From positions 62,001-126,000 of the forward strand of contig NZ_JAUKFY010000012.1 in assembly GCF_030489605.1 (NCBI RefSeq): a stretch of DNA of 64,000 nucleotides, written 5' to 3'. The position numbers were made by a program, and so were the translations under genes. Source of the DNA: Brevibacillus laterosporus (GTDB lineage Bacteria > Bacillota > Bacilli > Brevibacillales > Brevibacillaceae). The notes under the pieces are model-generated. The model saw nothing but the letters and a program-made list of their open reading frames with translations. It did not search any database and was not told the origin of the DNA. Below, one piece after another: positions 43,675 through 53,347 of the stretch; the first letter of the stretch is position 1; every line of letters starts with the position of its first letter.

Positions 43675-44718
43675 CTACCTCGCAGTTTTACATGTGATCG
43701 ACTTTCCGTTACTGACAGCTAAGATTGTTCCTTTTTGATCTGTACGGTATGTAATGATTTTTGATTGTTGTAATTTTTGTAGCGTTCCTTGGGTTGGATG
43801 CCCGTATTTATTGTCCTTTCCGGAGCTGATCACTGCGTATTTAGGGGCTACGGCTTTCAGAAAAGCAGGTGATGTAGAAGAATTTGAACCATGATGACCA
43901 ACCTTTAACACGTCCGCCTTGAGAACTTGCTTGCTCTTAAGCATATCTGCCTCTGATTTGTGCTCAGCATCGCCAGTAAATAAAAACGAGGTTGCTCCAT
44001 AAGTAAGGTGTAAAACAGCACTCCATTCATTTAACTCCTTTTCGTATGTACCAACCGGAGCAACGAATTTAGCCGAAACGCCCTGTAGGGGTATCGTTGT
44101 GCCTGCTGTTGCTGGTTTAATAGATAAGCCTTGTCCTTTGATTTGCTTCAACAGGGTCACGTATGTCTCAGTTGTATGGGCTACTTTGGGTGCATATACA
44201 GATTTAACTTTAAAGTTCTGCATGACCTTGTGCAGGCCACCGATGTGATCTGCATCTGGATGAGTCATGATGAGAACCTCGATGTCATCAACCTTGAGGT
44301 CCTTTAAGTATTTGACCATTAAATCACCTTTGTCCGTATTCCCGCCATCAATTAGAATATCGTCACCTTTAGGTGTTTTTATGTAAGTCGCATCGCCTTG
44401 ACCGACATCTAGGAAGTAGACTTTTAGATCATTTGTAGCTGATGATGGTAAAACGATCGAAGCAGGCGCTTTCTTACCAGCAGGCACAGCTTGTTCTTTA
44501 ATTTGTGACACTGGGACTTGCTTCGATTGACTTGGACGGATTATTTTACCATCCCGATGGATATGATACTCTCCATCCTTTAATCCCCATTTCGTGCAGT
44601 TCGTTTTGCAAATATGGCCACCATCGGCATCTGTCTTACCAGGATGCGCTTCTGACAAGCCAATGGGTAGAATAAGCATAGCCATGATGATGACTAACAA
44701 TATGTTTCTTTTCAACAT
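43675..44718 (-). CDS. Secreted ComEC/Rec2-like metallo-beta-lactamase-fold hydrolase
   Basis: A 347-residue protein with a signal peptide (LKRNILLVIIMAMLILPIGL...EAH). An N-terminal YHYH-like motif (HPGKTDADGGHICKTNCTKWG, here split as DADGGHICKTNC) is followed by a metallo-beta-lactamase domain (about 95-345). That domain has DVGQGDATYIKTPKG, the metal motif THPDADHIGG and FTGDAEHKSE, then LKVGHHGSNSSTSPAFL, the pattern of the extracellular ComEC nuclease-like domain. It may cut DNA or a phosphoester outside the cell. The ATG 44718 is preferred over the longer frame because TTGGAGGTGTGC precedes it. Confidence 0.88.
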   Translation of the reverse strand: MLKRNILLVIIMAMLILPIGLSEAHPGKTDADGGHICKTNCTKWGLKDGEYHIHRDGKIIRPSQSKQVPVSQIKEQAVPAGKKAPASIVLPSSATNDLKVYFLDVGQGDATYIKTPKGDDILIDGGNTDKGDLMVKYLKDLKVDDIEVLIMTHPDADHIGGLHKVMQNFKVKSVYAPKVAHTTETYVTLLKQIKGQGLSIKPATAGTTIPLQGVSAKFVAPVGTYEKELNEWSAVLHLTYGATSFLFTGDAEHKSEADMLKSKQVLKADVLKVGHHGSNSSTSPAFLKAVAPKYAVISSGKDNKYGHPTQGTLQKLQQSKIITYRTDQKGTILAVSNGKSITCKTAR

Positions 44719-44777
44719 GCACACCTCCAAATGATTCGAAAAATAATACCTACAGCATTAACTCGCATGCTGTCATA

Positions 44778-44851
44778 AAAAATACACCCTCTAAAGTTCA
44801 TCGGCTAACCTCAAGGCTTTTTCCAATGTTTCCTTTAAAAGAGTGTATTTT
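44778..44851. terminator. Large bidirectional hairpin
   Basis: AAAATACACCCTCTAAAG pairs with CTTTAAAAGAGTGTATTTT (two mismatches). T runs follow in both directions. It is most likely the terminator of the small gene at 44983-45174. Confidence 0.65.
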
Positions 44852-44982
44852 TGTCTTACCACGTTTATCTGCTATAGAACAATTCTGTTGCCGTATGTTT
44901 GTTAATGCTGATAATAATCTAATGTAGCAAATCTCTTCCTAACGAAGAGACTAAATGGAACTATCACGTTACTACAAGTAAG

Positions 44983-45174
44983 TTAACAGCTTTCATACAT
45001 ATAATTGGAATATGATGATTCCGTGCATTGATGGTATTCCACTACTTTTTGTTCATGGTAAAAATGTTTTTTGTAGTAATAAATATGTTTATCAGGATTC
45101 ATATGTTCGTAAAATTTAGCCAGCATTCCGTATAAGTTTGCCTTCTCCAGATGATATTTTAATTTATCCTTCAT
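44983..45174 (-). CDS. Small Tyr/His-rich protein of unknown function
   Basis: A 63-residue protein (MKDKLKYHLEKANLYGMLAK at its start) rich in Tyr, His and Lys, with Cys near the C terminus. The ATG 45174 is chosen because AGAGGAGAGG lies directly upstream; the open frame extends 24 codons further without support. The family is not recognised. Confidence 0.6.
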   Translation of the reverse strand: MKDKLKYHLEKANLYGMLAKFYEHMNPDKHIYYYKKHFYHEQKVVEYHQCTESSYSNYMYESC

Positions 45175-45392
45175 AGTTATCCTCTCCTCTTTCGTTATAT
45201 CTTTAGGATATGTATCACATAATGAGTGTGTATTGTTTTTTCCCATGTTCCAGAGCCTATTTTCGAGACAGTTTGCTTATATAGAACAATAATTCCCCTA
45301 AGCTGACTCTGAGCTTATGTTTTCCCTCAAATCAATAAATCTATAGCAAAGTCTATAATCGATTCATCGCCCCCGCACAATGCCTTCATAAT

Positions 45393-45416
45393 AAAAAATC
45401 CCCCGCCTTAGCGAGG
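45393..45416 (-). terminator. Terminator of the copper amine oxidase-like domain gene
   Basis: CCTCGC and GCGGGG pair on the minus strand around TAAG. GATTTTTT follows. Confidence 0.75.
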
Positions 45417-45461
45417 AATGCATATTAATTACCCACATCATGTAGGAATTTTATTCGTTAT

Positions 45462-46289
45462 CTAATCTTGCTTAGCCTGCAAATCGTCAATCAAGACAAT
45501 TTTTCCCTCTTCCTTCCAATCTACGCTCGTTTTTAACTGTTCACTAACAAAACGTAGCGGCAGGAACAAGCGTCCATTTTTTAGGACAGGCGAAGTTTCT
45601 AACGTGATGACTTTCCCATTTACAATCGCTTCCTTTTTATCCAAATATAAAGTGATTGACTGACTACCGCGAGTAATTAATACCGAGCGTGTTTTTTCAT
45701 CCCATTTCACATCTGCTTTAAGTGCCGCACTGATAGCGCGAATTGGAACCAGAGCTCGTCCCCCCTGCATGAATGGCTTTTCATCCGATGTAATCAGCTT
45801 ACCATCTACAAGTGTAGTAATTTCATTGCTGCCGTTTTTCTTTAAAAGTTTACCCAGCTTTTCAACAGAAGAGCGGTCCGCTTTGTTATAGTAACGCTCC
45901 ACCAGTTCCAGTTGAACCTCTACTGCTTGGGAAATGTCCGCTTGCTTTTCTAATTCGGATACCAGTGTTTCATATTTAGATTTTTGTTCGTCGCTAATCT
46001 CTGTAGAATGCTTCAATTCCTGACGTAACTCGATCAATTCTTTTTTTAGCTTGACGGTTTCCAGTACTGGCTTAGCTGGAGAGCCATTCTGCTTTGTTTC
46101 TTCTGTTTCGGATGTCTTTTCCTTTTTTTCTTTTTTTTCTTTCTCTTCATTCTTTTTGCTATCTACTGAAACTTCAACTTCTACCTTGCCCTTCCCCTTT
46201 GCATTTCCGTTATCCTCTTTCGCTGATACTGCGGGTACTGCGGTAACCATAAGAGCAATAGCCAAGGATGCAGACATCAATTTTTTCAT
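45462..46289 (-). CDS. Secreted protein with copper amine oxidase N-terminal-like domain
   Basis: A 275-residue secreted protein. There is a signal peptide (KKLMSASLAIALMVTAVPAVSA), a highly charged Lys/Glu linker (about 30-75) and a predicted coiled coil (about 80-150, LKKELIELRQELKHS). The C-terminal domain is of copper amine oxidase N type (about 160-270), with two repeats seen as GGRALVPIRAISAAL and NGRLFLPLRFVSEQL. In Paenibacillaceae this domain is a cell-surface or structural module, not an oxidase. GAGGAGAATGAACA precedes the ATG. Confidence 0.85.
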   Translation of the reverse strand: MKKLMSASLAIALMVTAVPAVSAKEDNGNAKGKGKVEVEVSVDSKKNEEKEKKEKKEKTSETEETKQNGSPAKPVLETVKLKKELIELRQELKHSTEISDEQKSKYETLVSELEKQADISQAVEVQLELVERYYNKADRSSVEKLGKLLKKNGSNEITTLVDGKLITSDEKPFMQGGRALVPIRAISAALKADVKWDEKTRSVLITRGSQSITLYLDKKEAIVNGKVITLETSPVLKNGRLFLPLRFVSEQLKTSVDWKEEGKIVLIDDLQAKQD

Positions 46290-46505
46290 TGTTCATTCTC
46301 CTCTCAAGATGTATGAATATCCGCTTGCGATCTCTTGACGATGAATGATGATACAAGGTTGCAGAGGAACGCTAATTATTGTACTGCACAATTTTTAATG
46401 TCTTGTCATTTCGTCAGAATAAAGGAACAAAGATTATAATTTAAAGGATGATATACACAAAATATCTGCTTAAAGATGCATAAAAAAGACATCGAATGAG
46501 ATAAC

Positions 46506-46545
46506 AAAAAGCCCCCAGCAGATGGAACTGCTGAAGGGCTTTTTG
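46506..46545. terminator. Strong hairpin between divergent genes
   Basis: AAAAAGCCC-CAGCA and TGCTG-GGGCTTTTT form a long stem with T runs on both strands. It lies between two divergently transcribed genes, where a terminator is not expected. Confidence 0.7.
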
Positions 46546-46788
46546 CTTTACAAATAAAGTCTGGCATCTTTATTTGGCATAAGCAAAATCACGCCGATTT
46601 TTTCAAATCGGCAGCACCAATGTTCATTCGCTTCATGCGTGATTATCTTATTCCAAGCATTTAAAAAAAGTTACTTAAACGGTAAAAAATCCGTAAATGA
46701 CGGCCTGCATGCACACTTCCCTGCCCTCTCTCTTTGCCTCTACATAATAGAAATTTCTAGTGGCCATACTACTCACAGGAGGTGTGCC

Positions 46789-47937
46789 ATGAACAAATTT
46801 TATCTCATGAGTATAGGAATTAGCATCGCATTATTTGCAACAGCTTGCGCTAACATCGGAGGTACAAATCAGGATGCGGGACGTAACCAAACAGTTCAAA
46901 ACAACGGGGTGGTGAATAACTCCTCGAATGTGCGCCAAACGAACAATGGAACTACCGTGTCTACAGCCATCAATGAGGCTCCGTCAACAGTAAATGCACG
47001 GTATGTGGAGCCATCGGCTAAAAAAGTACTTCATTCTGGTGAGAAAATAAATCGGCTATATAATCGAAATTTAAACGATAAGTATATCCTGCAGCGTCTT
47101 ACTTCTCGTACGTATTGGGTTCAGAGTAATTTTTACAGCACAACCTTTTATGTTGGGAAAAAGGGAGTATTACTGTTCGATCCATTAGAAGATCGGACAG
47201 ATCAACTCTTAGCCGCTGTTCGCAAGGTAACCAAATTGCCTATTACTAGCGTTGTTTATTCTCATAACCACGCGGATCACATAGGTGATGCTTCCAAGAT
47301 GCTTGCTGCATTAAAGAAATCAGGCGTAAAACCGCGCATTATTGCAAGTAAGGCTACATTCGACAAACAGGTTTATTTAAAGAGTAAGCTTCCCCGCCCG
47401 ACAGAGGTTGTCTCTTGGCCAAAGGGTTCGTTTACATTCGAGGATCTGACTGTTCAATTACATGGATTCCAGCGAGCAGGTCATTCGGATGATCATTCGG
47501 TTTGGCTGTTAAAGGACGAGGGTGTGCTCCACGCACCTGACTTAATAAACCCAGATCAACCTCCATTTTGGAGATTTGGAGGCTCAGATACCTTCCTTTA
47601 CCATGAGCAAAATCTTCAGGAAGCACGTAAGCTGCCATGGAAATGGGTTAATGGCGGACATGGAAACGTTGGAGAAAAGAAAGATTTTGACTCTGATCTA
47701 GCCTTTATCAAAGATCTTAAAAAAGCCGTGGGAGATGCTATACAAACCCAGAAATTTGGTAATTTTGTTGACCCGAAAAAAGGTGCTCATTCTGCCTTCT
47801 TACCAGCTTGGTTAAACGCTGTTTCTAAACAAGCTACCGACACTCTTCGCCCGAAATATGGAAAATATTATGGTTTTGAATATTCTACACCGCCCAATGC
47901 CGAGATGGTAGCTGAATGGATGTTTTCTTATCGTTAG
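46789..47937 (+). CDS. Lipoprotein with metallo-beta-lactamase fold
   Basis: A 382-residue lipoprotein. The signal peptide ends in a lipobox-like LFATAC (Cys 21), followed by a Gln/Asn/Ser/Thr-rich linker to about residue 75. The metallo-beta-lactamase domain (about 110-310) has the metal motif YSHNHADHIGD, then AGHSDDHSVWL and NGGHGNVG. It hydrolyses an unknown ester or thioester at the outer face of the membrane. The ATG 46789 follows AGGAGGTGTGCC; the open frame reaches 50 codons further upstream without support. Confidence 0.85.
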   Translation: MNKFYLMSIGISIALFATACANIGGTNQDAGRNQTVQNNGVVNNSSNVRQTNNGTTVSTAINEAPSTVNARYVEPSAKKVLHSGEKINRLYNRNLNDKYILQRLTSRTYWVQSNFYSTTFYVGKKGVLLFDPLEDRTDQLLAAVRKVTKLPITSVVYSHNHADHIGDASKMLAALKKSGVKPRIIASKATFDKQVYLKSKLPRPTEVVSWPKGSFTFEDLTVQLHGFQRAGHSDDHSVWLLKDEGVLHAPDLINPDQPPFWRFGGSDTFLYHEQNLQEARKLPWKWVNGGHGNVGEKKDFDSDLAFIKDLKKAVGDAIQTQKFGNFVDPKKGAHSAFLPAWLNAVSKQATDTLRPKYGKYYGFEYSTPPNAEMVAEWMFSYR

Positions 47938-47971
47938 ACATGAAACTAAATAATTGCAAAAGCAAATCCAT

Positions 47972-48001
47972 GCCCGCTCTTTCTACTTTTGAGCGGGCTT
48001 T
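47972..48001 (+). terminator. Terminator of the lipoprotein gene
   Basis: GCCCGCTC and GAGCGGGC pair perfectly and TTT follows. Confidence 0.8.
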
Positions 48002-48038
48002 ATCCATCCTATTGCACATCTGTTCCCGGCTATCTTTT

Positions 48039-48590
48039 TTAGCTTTTTATTTGTAAAAATTCTTTTTCCAGAACAGAAAAAAAGTATTGATCAACCCATT
48101 GATTTTGCCAAAAGAGCTCTTCTTTAAAAACAGCCTCCCTTGTCATTCCTATACGCTCCATTAATGCTGCTGAACGTTTGTTATGGGAATTGCACATTCC
48201 TACTACTTTATGAGCCCCTAATTGTTCAAAGGCAAACTGTAGTAAAAGCTTGGCTGCTTCACTCCCATAACCTTTACCCCCATATGCAGGTATAATGGAA
48301 AAACCGATTTCCCAGCTTTTTCTATGCTCAACATAGCTCCAAATTTGGGCCAAACCAATCGGCGTGTTACTTTGATCCCCTGCTATCGTTACAATAAAAT
48401 CATAACTACTTCCTTCATCAATTTCTTCGATTTTACGCAAATAGTTCTCCTGGACAACCTTTTCATCAGACTCTATATAGTCCTCGAAATACCATAAGCT
48501 CTGATCGCATTCTATCCGGCAAATAAAGTCCAAATCCTTGTCTGATACTGAAGATAGTAATAATTTTTCCCCAACAATTTTCATTATCAT
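48039..48590 (-). CDS. GNAT-family N-acetyltransferase (RimJ/RimL-like)
   Basis: A 183-residue acetyltransferase of the GNAT_3 type. It has WEIGFSIIPAYGGKGYGSEA, containing the acetyl-CoA pyrophosphate loop (GGKGYG), near residue 95, and a late SHNKRSAALMERIGM. These enzymes acetylate ribosomal protein N termini or small amines; the substrate is unknown here. GAAGGAGCGAA precedes the ATG. Confidence 0.88.
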   Translation of the reverse strand: MIMKIVGEKLLLSSVSDKDLDFICRIECDQSLWYFEDYIESDEKVVQENYLRKIEEIDEGSSYDFIVTIAGDQSNTPIGLAQIWSYVEHRKSWEIGFSIIPAYGGKGYGSEAAKLLLQFAFEQLGAHKVVGMCNSHNKRSAALMERIGMTREAVFKEELFWQNQWVDQYFFSVLEKEFLQIKS

Positions 48591-48769
48591 TTCGCTCCTT
48601 CAGATTACCAATCAGCTCACATTTATTCAGTGGATTAGCTGCTCTTTGTATTTATTTTTCAGAAATCTTACAATACTGTAAGCTTTTTGTTAGGTTATGC
48701 AATACCAACTGCTGCATATTTTTTGTACGCTACAAGAGATCATTATGTACAAAGGAGAACGACAGAGAA

Positions 48770-49822
48770 ATGAAGCAACTGCAAAGCTACAAGAGAATTG
48801 ATACTTTAGATTATTTACGCGGGTTTGCTTTAGTAGGTATTTTGCTTATAAACATTATTGCTGTACTTATGATTGGCGATCCGATTGCAAACACCAAAGA
48901 TGCTTCGTACCAACGATTTTTATTCTTATTTGTAGAAGGTAGATTTTTTACCATCTTCTCATTTTTATTTGGTGTTGGCTTTTATCTGTTTATGACAAAG
49001 GCAAATGCCAAGGGTAACAATGGATATCTCTTATTTTTACGACGACTTCTAGCCTTATTTGCTATTGGATATGTTCATGGACTGTTTCTAGGTGGAGAAG
49101 TACTAAGAGAATATGCCATCTACGGATTCATCTTATTATTATTCTTCAAAGTAGAGAAACAGATAAACATCGTTATCGGGATGATAGGATTAGCCATTAC
49201 TTGTTTTTTTGCATTAAAAGCATTGATCGCACTGCCACTTATGCTACTTGGTTTGGCAGCAGGTCAATATCGCTTTTTTGAACGCATTACAGAAAAAACG
49301 AAGAAAGTCGCTATAGGTACAGGTATTTTGTTGCTTATTAGCATAGCTGGCGTTCTGTATCAATACTCACAGGTGCCTGCCCTACCTTTTCCCCCTATGA
49401 TTTTAGGCGGGACAGGAGATCCTAATATCGAACAAGCAAATCATTTCTTACAGATAGGCGTTACGATTGGGCCAATTATATCCAGTGTCTATGTCGGCGT
49501 CCTTATCTTATCCCTGCAAAGTAAATTCGCCCAAACTTTGCTTCATCCCCTGAAGCTTTATGGACGTATGGCATTAACAAACTATTTGGGGCAAACCTTT
49601 ATACTTTTGGCTATTGGACATCTATGTCATTTATTTGGGCAGATTACCTATATACAAACCTTGTTCCTCTGTGTCCTTGCCTATGTCATTCAAATTCTCT
49701 TTAGTGTAATCTGGATGAACTTCTTTACAATGGGACCGATGGAATGGGTATGGCGTGTCGTTACCTATTGGCAGGTTCCCCAGCTTCGAAAAAATAAAAA
49801 GAGCTACACTGTCAGTTTATAA
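48770..49822 (+). CDS. DUF418 integral membrane protein
   Basis: A 350-residue membrane protein with about nine hydrophobic segments. The N-terminal RIDTLDYLRGFALVGILLIN and the EGRFFTIFSFLFGVGFYLF stretch are characteristic, and the C-terminal DUF418 domain has GRMALTNYLGQ and GPMEWVWRVVTYW. The family is related to acyltransferase-like membrane proteins. Its function is unknown. AAGGAGAACGACAGAGAA precedes the ATG. Confidence 0.88.
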   Translation: MKQLQSYKRIDTLDYLRGFALVGILLINIIAVLMIGDPIANTKDASYQRFLFLFVEGRFFTIFSFLFGVGFYLFMTKANAKGNNGYLLFLRRLLALFAIGYVHGLFLGGEVLREYAIYGFILLLFFKVEKQINIVIGMIGLAITCFFALKALIALPLMLLGLAAGQYRFFERITEKTKKVAIGTGILLLISIAGVLYQYSQVPALPFPPMILGGTGDPNIEQANHFLQIGVTIGPIISSVYVGVLILSLQSKFAQTLLHPLKLYGRMALTNYLGQTFILLAIGHLCHLFGQITYIQTLFLCVLAYVIQILFSVIWMNFFTMGPMEWVWRVVTYWQVPQLRKNKKSYTVSL

Positions 49823-49896
49823 TCTAATCAGACAGTGTTTAACTGACAATTACATGTATCCTAGTAAGCTATCATTAGGTCAGATAAAATAAAACA

Positions 49897-49941
49897 AGAA
49901 ACAAGTCTAACACTTACTTGCAGAATGTTAGACTTGTTTCT
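49897..49941. terminator. Bidirectional terminator
   Basis: A perfect 16-base-pair stem (AGAAACAAGTCTAACA with its complement) lies between convergent genes. Confidence 0.8.
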
Positions 49942-49957
49942 ATTCATATTTATTTGA

Positions 49958-50401
49958 TTATTCGAAATAAATAGACCCTGAGATATCAACTGGATTCCAT
50001 GAAGGATCGAGAGGATGCAATTCGGCTGCAATACTATACGTACCAGGCTGCAGTGAAATAGAACGTTGATGACTTCCATTGCCATATATCTCAAAGATCT
50101 TGTCTGGTGTAACCTCTGCGTTGATTTCATAAAATCTATACTGGACACGGGGTTCTGTTGAAGAATGATTCGTTTGATTAAGCACGATTCTGACTGTTTG
50201 ACCAGGTCTGACTGTAAATTTAAGATAATTTTCCAGTCCTACAATACTCGTGATTTTCTCAAATTTAAACCATCCGATATAACTCAAATCTTGTTGCTTT
50301 ACTTGCTTCACAGGCTCTACTGGTGCTGCTTGTACAGAAGATGCAAGTGGAATTGTTAATACCGCTGCCATGAATGCTTTGCATAATAGTGCTCTACTCA
50401 C
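49958..50401 (-). CDS. Secreted beta-rich protein of unknown function
   Basis: A 147-residue secreted protein read from GTG 50401, with AAAGGGG upstream. Its signal peptide ends LTIPLASSVQAAP. The mature part has FTVRPGQTVRIVLNQTNH and SISLQPGTYSIAAELHP, suggesting a small beta sandwich. The family is not recognised. The signal peptide end (SVQAAP) resembles that of the broken gene at 60409-60742. Confidence 0.7.
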   Translation of the reverse strand: MSRALLCKAFMAAVLTIPLASSVQAAPVEPVKQVKQQDLSYIGWFKFEKITSIVGLENYLKFTVRPGQTVRIVLNQTNHSSTEPRVQYRFYEINAEVTPDKIFEIYGNGSHQRSISLQPGTYSIAAELHPLDPSWNPVDISGSIYFE

Positions 50402-50682
50402 GCAAACTACCCCTTTACCAATGTATGTGTAAGCTTTCAAAAGAAATATATAGCGTCCTATTATTCCTTACATAGCTTACGATATGTATTATATAAATTT
50501 TTACATTTAAAGTAAATATTTTCCTTGTTATATTCAATAGAGAGTTGTGGAATGAAGGCAGGTAAATAAAGGAGACTCAGCTCGAATAAGCCTCTTCATG
50601 TAAAGCGTATTTTCTTGTTTGCGACACCTTTATTTTCGTGACTCCTTTCCGTGAAGATTTCTCTTGTATCATCTAACAAAAA

Positions 50683-50715
50683 TGACCGTAAGATGCTACA
50701 GCACCCTCACGGTCA
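50683..50715 (-). terminator. Terminator of the 50759-50965 gene
   Basis: TGACCGT and ACGGTCA pair. TTTTTG follows on the minus strand. Confidence 0.65.
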
Positions 50716-50758
50716 AACGATAGAAGTAAACATTAAAAGATTGCAATAAAGACCTGTT

Positions 50759-50965
50759 CTATCCTTGAACTTTACGATTTAAGTACACTCTTGTCCAATA
50801 AAATATTGCCGTACCAATAAGTAAAATTGTAAATTGGATTCCAGCACTTCCAGACTTAACAAGATCATATAAAGACCAAATTAATAAAGCTACCGTATAA
50901 AACATAAAAGTATTTCTTGCTGATTTCTCATTATGAGATTTCTCCATTTCGTCTGCTTTTCTCAT
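50759..50965 (-). CDS. Small two-helix membrane protein
   Basis: A 68-residue protein. It has a charged N terminus (MRKADEMEKSHNEKSARNTF), then two hydrophobic helices (FYTVALLIWSLYDLV and IQFTILLIGTAIFYWT). GGAGGGAAAAAC precedes the ATG. The function is unknown. The 550 bases between it and the peptide gene at 51518 are AT-rich and show nothing else I can name. Confidence 0.7.
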   Translation of the reverse strand: MRKADEMEKSHNEKSARNTFMFYTVALLIWSLYDLVKSGSAGIQFTILLIGTAIFYWTRVYLNRKVQG

Positions 50966-51517
50966 GTTTTTCCCTCCTCGTAAAACTAAATACCAAGCAT
51001 GTAATAAATTCCTTCAACACTTATATACAACCGCTAGATTATTACGCTTTTTCTTCTGCATGTTTCTCAGGAAAATATCACTATGGCTTTTTTGTTATCG
51101 AGATTCTTATTTACCATGACTCTTTTTCTAAATGTCAAAAACCTTTTACATTATCATTGTAATACAGAAACAACGAATATCAAATTGTTTTTACATTTTC
51201 ATTAGTATTGGGCAATAAAAGAATCCATTTTAAACAAGACCTTGATCAAAATAGATTCCTTTTACGAAGTTACTTTGTAGTTTTTCGATAAAAAAGTGCC
51301 TTGTCCCGCTTAATATGAGAGATCATGCAGTTCTATTTCTCTAGCTCTTTTTAGCTCTGTCTTTTTTATTTATCAATAATTATGGCTACTTCTAGACTAA
51401 TGCGTTCAACAATTACTAGATTAAATCCTCATATAAGTAAGCAATTTATTAAACTGCCGAAGTTATACTTTTTATGCTACACCGTTATCATTCTATTCAG
51501 AAAAGTAAGGTGATGCT

Positions 51518-51655
51518 ATGAAAAAGTGGTTGGTATTGGGACTTACTGCGTGTATGCTTCTTTCAGTTTCTACTTTTGTATTTGCTGCGTCCCCGGCTGA
51601 TGCAGGCGGCATTATTTATGAATGCACAGATCCGCTTAACCCAAATAATTGCTAA
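51518..51655 (+). CDS. 45-residue secreted peptide precursor, two Cys in the mature part
   Basis: The ATG 51518 follows AAGGTGATGCT. The first 24 residues (MKKWLVLGLT, then a hydrophobic stretch, VFAASPA) form a Sec signal peptide. The predicted mature peptide is about 18-20 residues, ending GGIIYECTDPLNPNNC. The two Cys could form a disulfide loop. A strong terminator follows at 51804. Size and layout recall secreted pheromone or Phr-like precursors, but no Rap-like or other receptor gene is adjacent. Confidence 0.6.
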   Translation: MKKWLVLGLTACMLLSVSTFVFAASPADAGGIIYECTDPLNPNNC

Positions 51656-51803
51656 CTAACTATACTTCAGCTAGAATGTTGTTGAAAATTAAGCATAAGT
51701 AGGCTTTTATGTGGCTTCACTGCTCAAATGCTACATATACTTTTCGTCGAAGCAGTTTGGTAACAAGTTTTTACCTAGATGTATAGAATTTTTCAATAGG
51801 AGA

Positions 51804-51846
51804 GCGAAGCCTTGCAGATGGCAGAAATTTACCAAGGCTTCGCTTT
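51804..51846 (+). terminator. Terminator after the peptide gene
   Basis: GCGAAGCCTTG and CAAGGCTTCGC pair perfectly and TTTTG follows. Confidence 0.8.
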
Positions 51847-51967
51847 TGTCGTTGGAAGACAACCATGACTAGAAAATTCATTTCGTTTTGGTCTTCAATC
51901 TCTGCTATTATCAAGCCGTACTGGTCCAATCAGAATGACAATCACTATTCACCATGCCTGGTACCAT

Positions 51968-53347
51968 TTAAAGTAACGGAATCTTGATTAAATTCTGTTC
52001 ACGAATCTTTTGCTCTTCTTTGTTCATAACATCTGTAGGAACGACTAGCTTCAAATTTTTTGAAGATGGAAAGGGTGGAAATTCTTTCATGAACGAATAG
52101 GTGTCAGTAAACTCTCTAATTTCAGGTGAACTGTAATATTCGTTATTCTTTTCATCCTTTATTGTTAAAAAACGGGATTGAATAAAGGGATTTTTAATCT
52201 CATAATGAATAACCGTTTTTGTTGAAAGGAAATCTACCTTTTTTAGAATAAAGTCTCCTTGTTGTTCGGACAATACATAAGGCAATGGCTGTGATAGATC
52301 AATCTCTGCATCCTTTGGAGGATTTTCTTTTGTTTTTGACTTCTCTAGCTCTGTCTCTTTCTCCACCAACACACGGGGATCCATGTAAATAAATGGTTCT
52401 TCTCCATTTAGTGAAAGTCTAAGTTCGTATTCTTTAGTATTGTCATTTAAAGAGTGTTCCATGAAAGAACTCGGTCGTCTATTCATATATTGGTCATAGA
52501 AGGTGATATGAAGATTCTTCAGCTTCTCTCCAGGACCATTGACTATAATTCGTGAGGTTGTTCCTGTAGCATTTCTCCTGATGTTTTGAACTGTGAATTG
52601 TAATCCGTTCCGATCCTTTTCAAAATGTGGAGGAACTGTTCGTTGCAAGGCTTTTAGAGAATCGGGCATTTTAAATTCAAGATCCCACTGCCATTTCCCG
52701 CTTCCTCCTACTAAACCCACTCGTTCTATCTGTGCGTGGAGTTTAAAATCATTTGGTGCCCCTTCTTTTAAATAAACAGAGTTAATCCCTGCATACAAAT
52801 GATCCCCGATTCGTGTTACGTCTTTACTTCCACCGTTTAAAAAAGATTCTCCATTTCCATTCAAAGTAAGTTCCTTAAAATCAGCAAGATAATCAGAAAA
52901 CAAATCCCTATTGAGATCTTTCTCCGGCGGCATTTGAACCAGATACCCAATGGCCAATAAGTGTCCGTCAGAGAATAAATCGGTTATTGTGACGGTCACT
53001 CCTTGATCGGTTTTGCTTACATGATAAGGAACAGTCAACCCTTTTTCATGAAAGGCTTTCAGCTCTTCATCACCGTATGCCACAAAGGCACTGATACGCG
53101 GAGTATTGGTAAGTGTGGGAAACAGATTTTTTATGGTGTCCGCACTAGGCATTCCCGTTATTGCCAGCAGGATAATCAAGAATCCAGCAATGGAGGTCGT
53201 CCAGTACCAGATTCTGCGCTTTGGTTTTGATGTCATGATCATTTTCTCCCGTACATGATTTTTCATTTCATGGGTAAATGTTAGCTCGGAAAGGATCGGA
53301 CCTTTATCACTATATTGAAATTCCTTTAATTCTTGATCGATGTCCAT
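51968..53347 (-). CDS. Anti-sigma factor-like membrane protein (DUF4179 type)
   Basis: A 459-residue protein. It has a cytoplasmic N terminus (about 1-45), a single TM helix (IAGFLIILLAITGM, about 52-68) and a large extracytoplasmic part with DUF4179- and DUF5643-like regions. Its start overlaps the upstream sigma factor gene by 22 bases. That arrangement marks it as the cognate anti-sigma, which would hold the sigma factor at the membrane until an envelope signal arrives. Confidence 0.82.
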   Translation of the reverse strand: MDIDQELKEFQYSDKGPILSELTFTHEMKNHVREKMIMTSKPKRRIWYWTTSIAGFLIILLAITGMPSADTIKNLFPTLTNTPRISAFVAYGDEELKAFHEKGLTVPYHVSKTDQGVTVTITDLFSDGHLLAIGYLVQMPPEKDLNRDLFSDYLADFKELTLNGNGESFLNGGSKDVTRIGDHLYAGINSVYLKEGAPNDFKLHAQIERVGLVGGSGKWQWDLEFKMPDSLKALQRTVPPHFEKDRNGLQFTVQNIRRNATGTTSRIIVNGPGEKLKNLHITFYDQYMNRRPSSFMEHSLNDNTKEYELRLSLNGEEPFIYMDPRVLVEKETELEKSKTKENPPKDAEIDLSQPLPYVLSEQQGDFILKKVDFLSTKTVIHYEIKNPFIQSRFLTIKDEKNNEYYSSPEIREFTDTYSFMKEFPPFPSSKNLKLVVPTDVMNKEEQKIREQNLIKIPLL

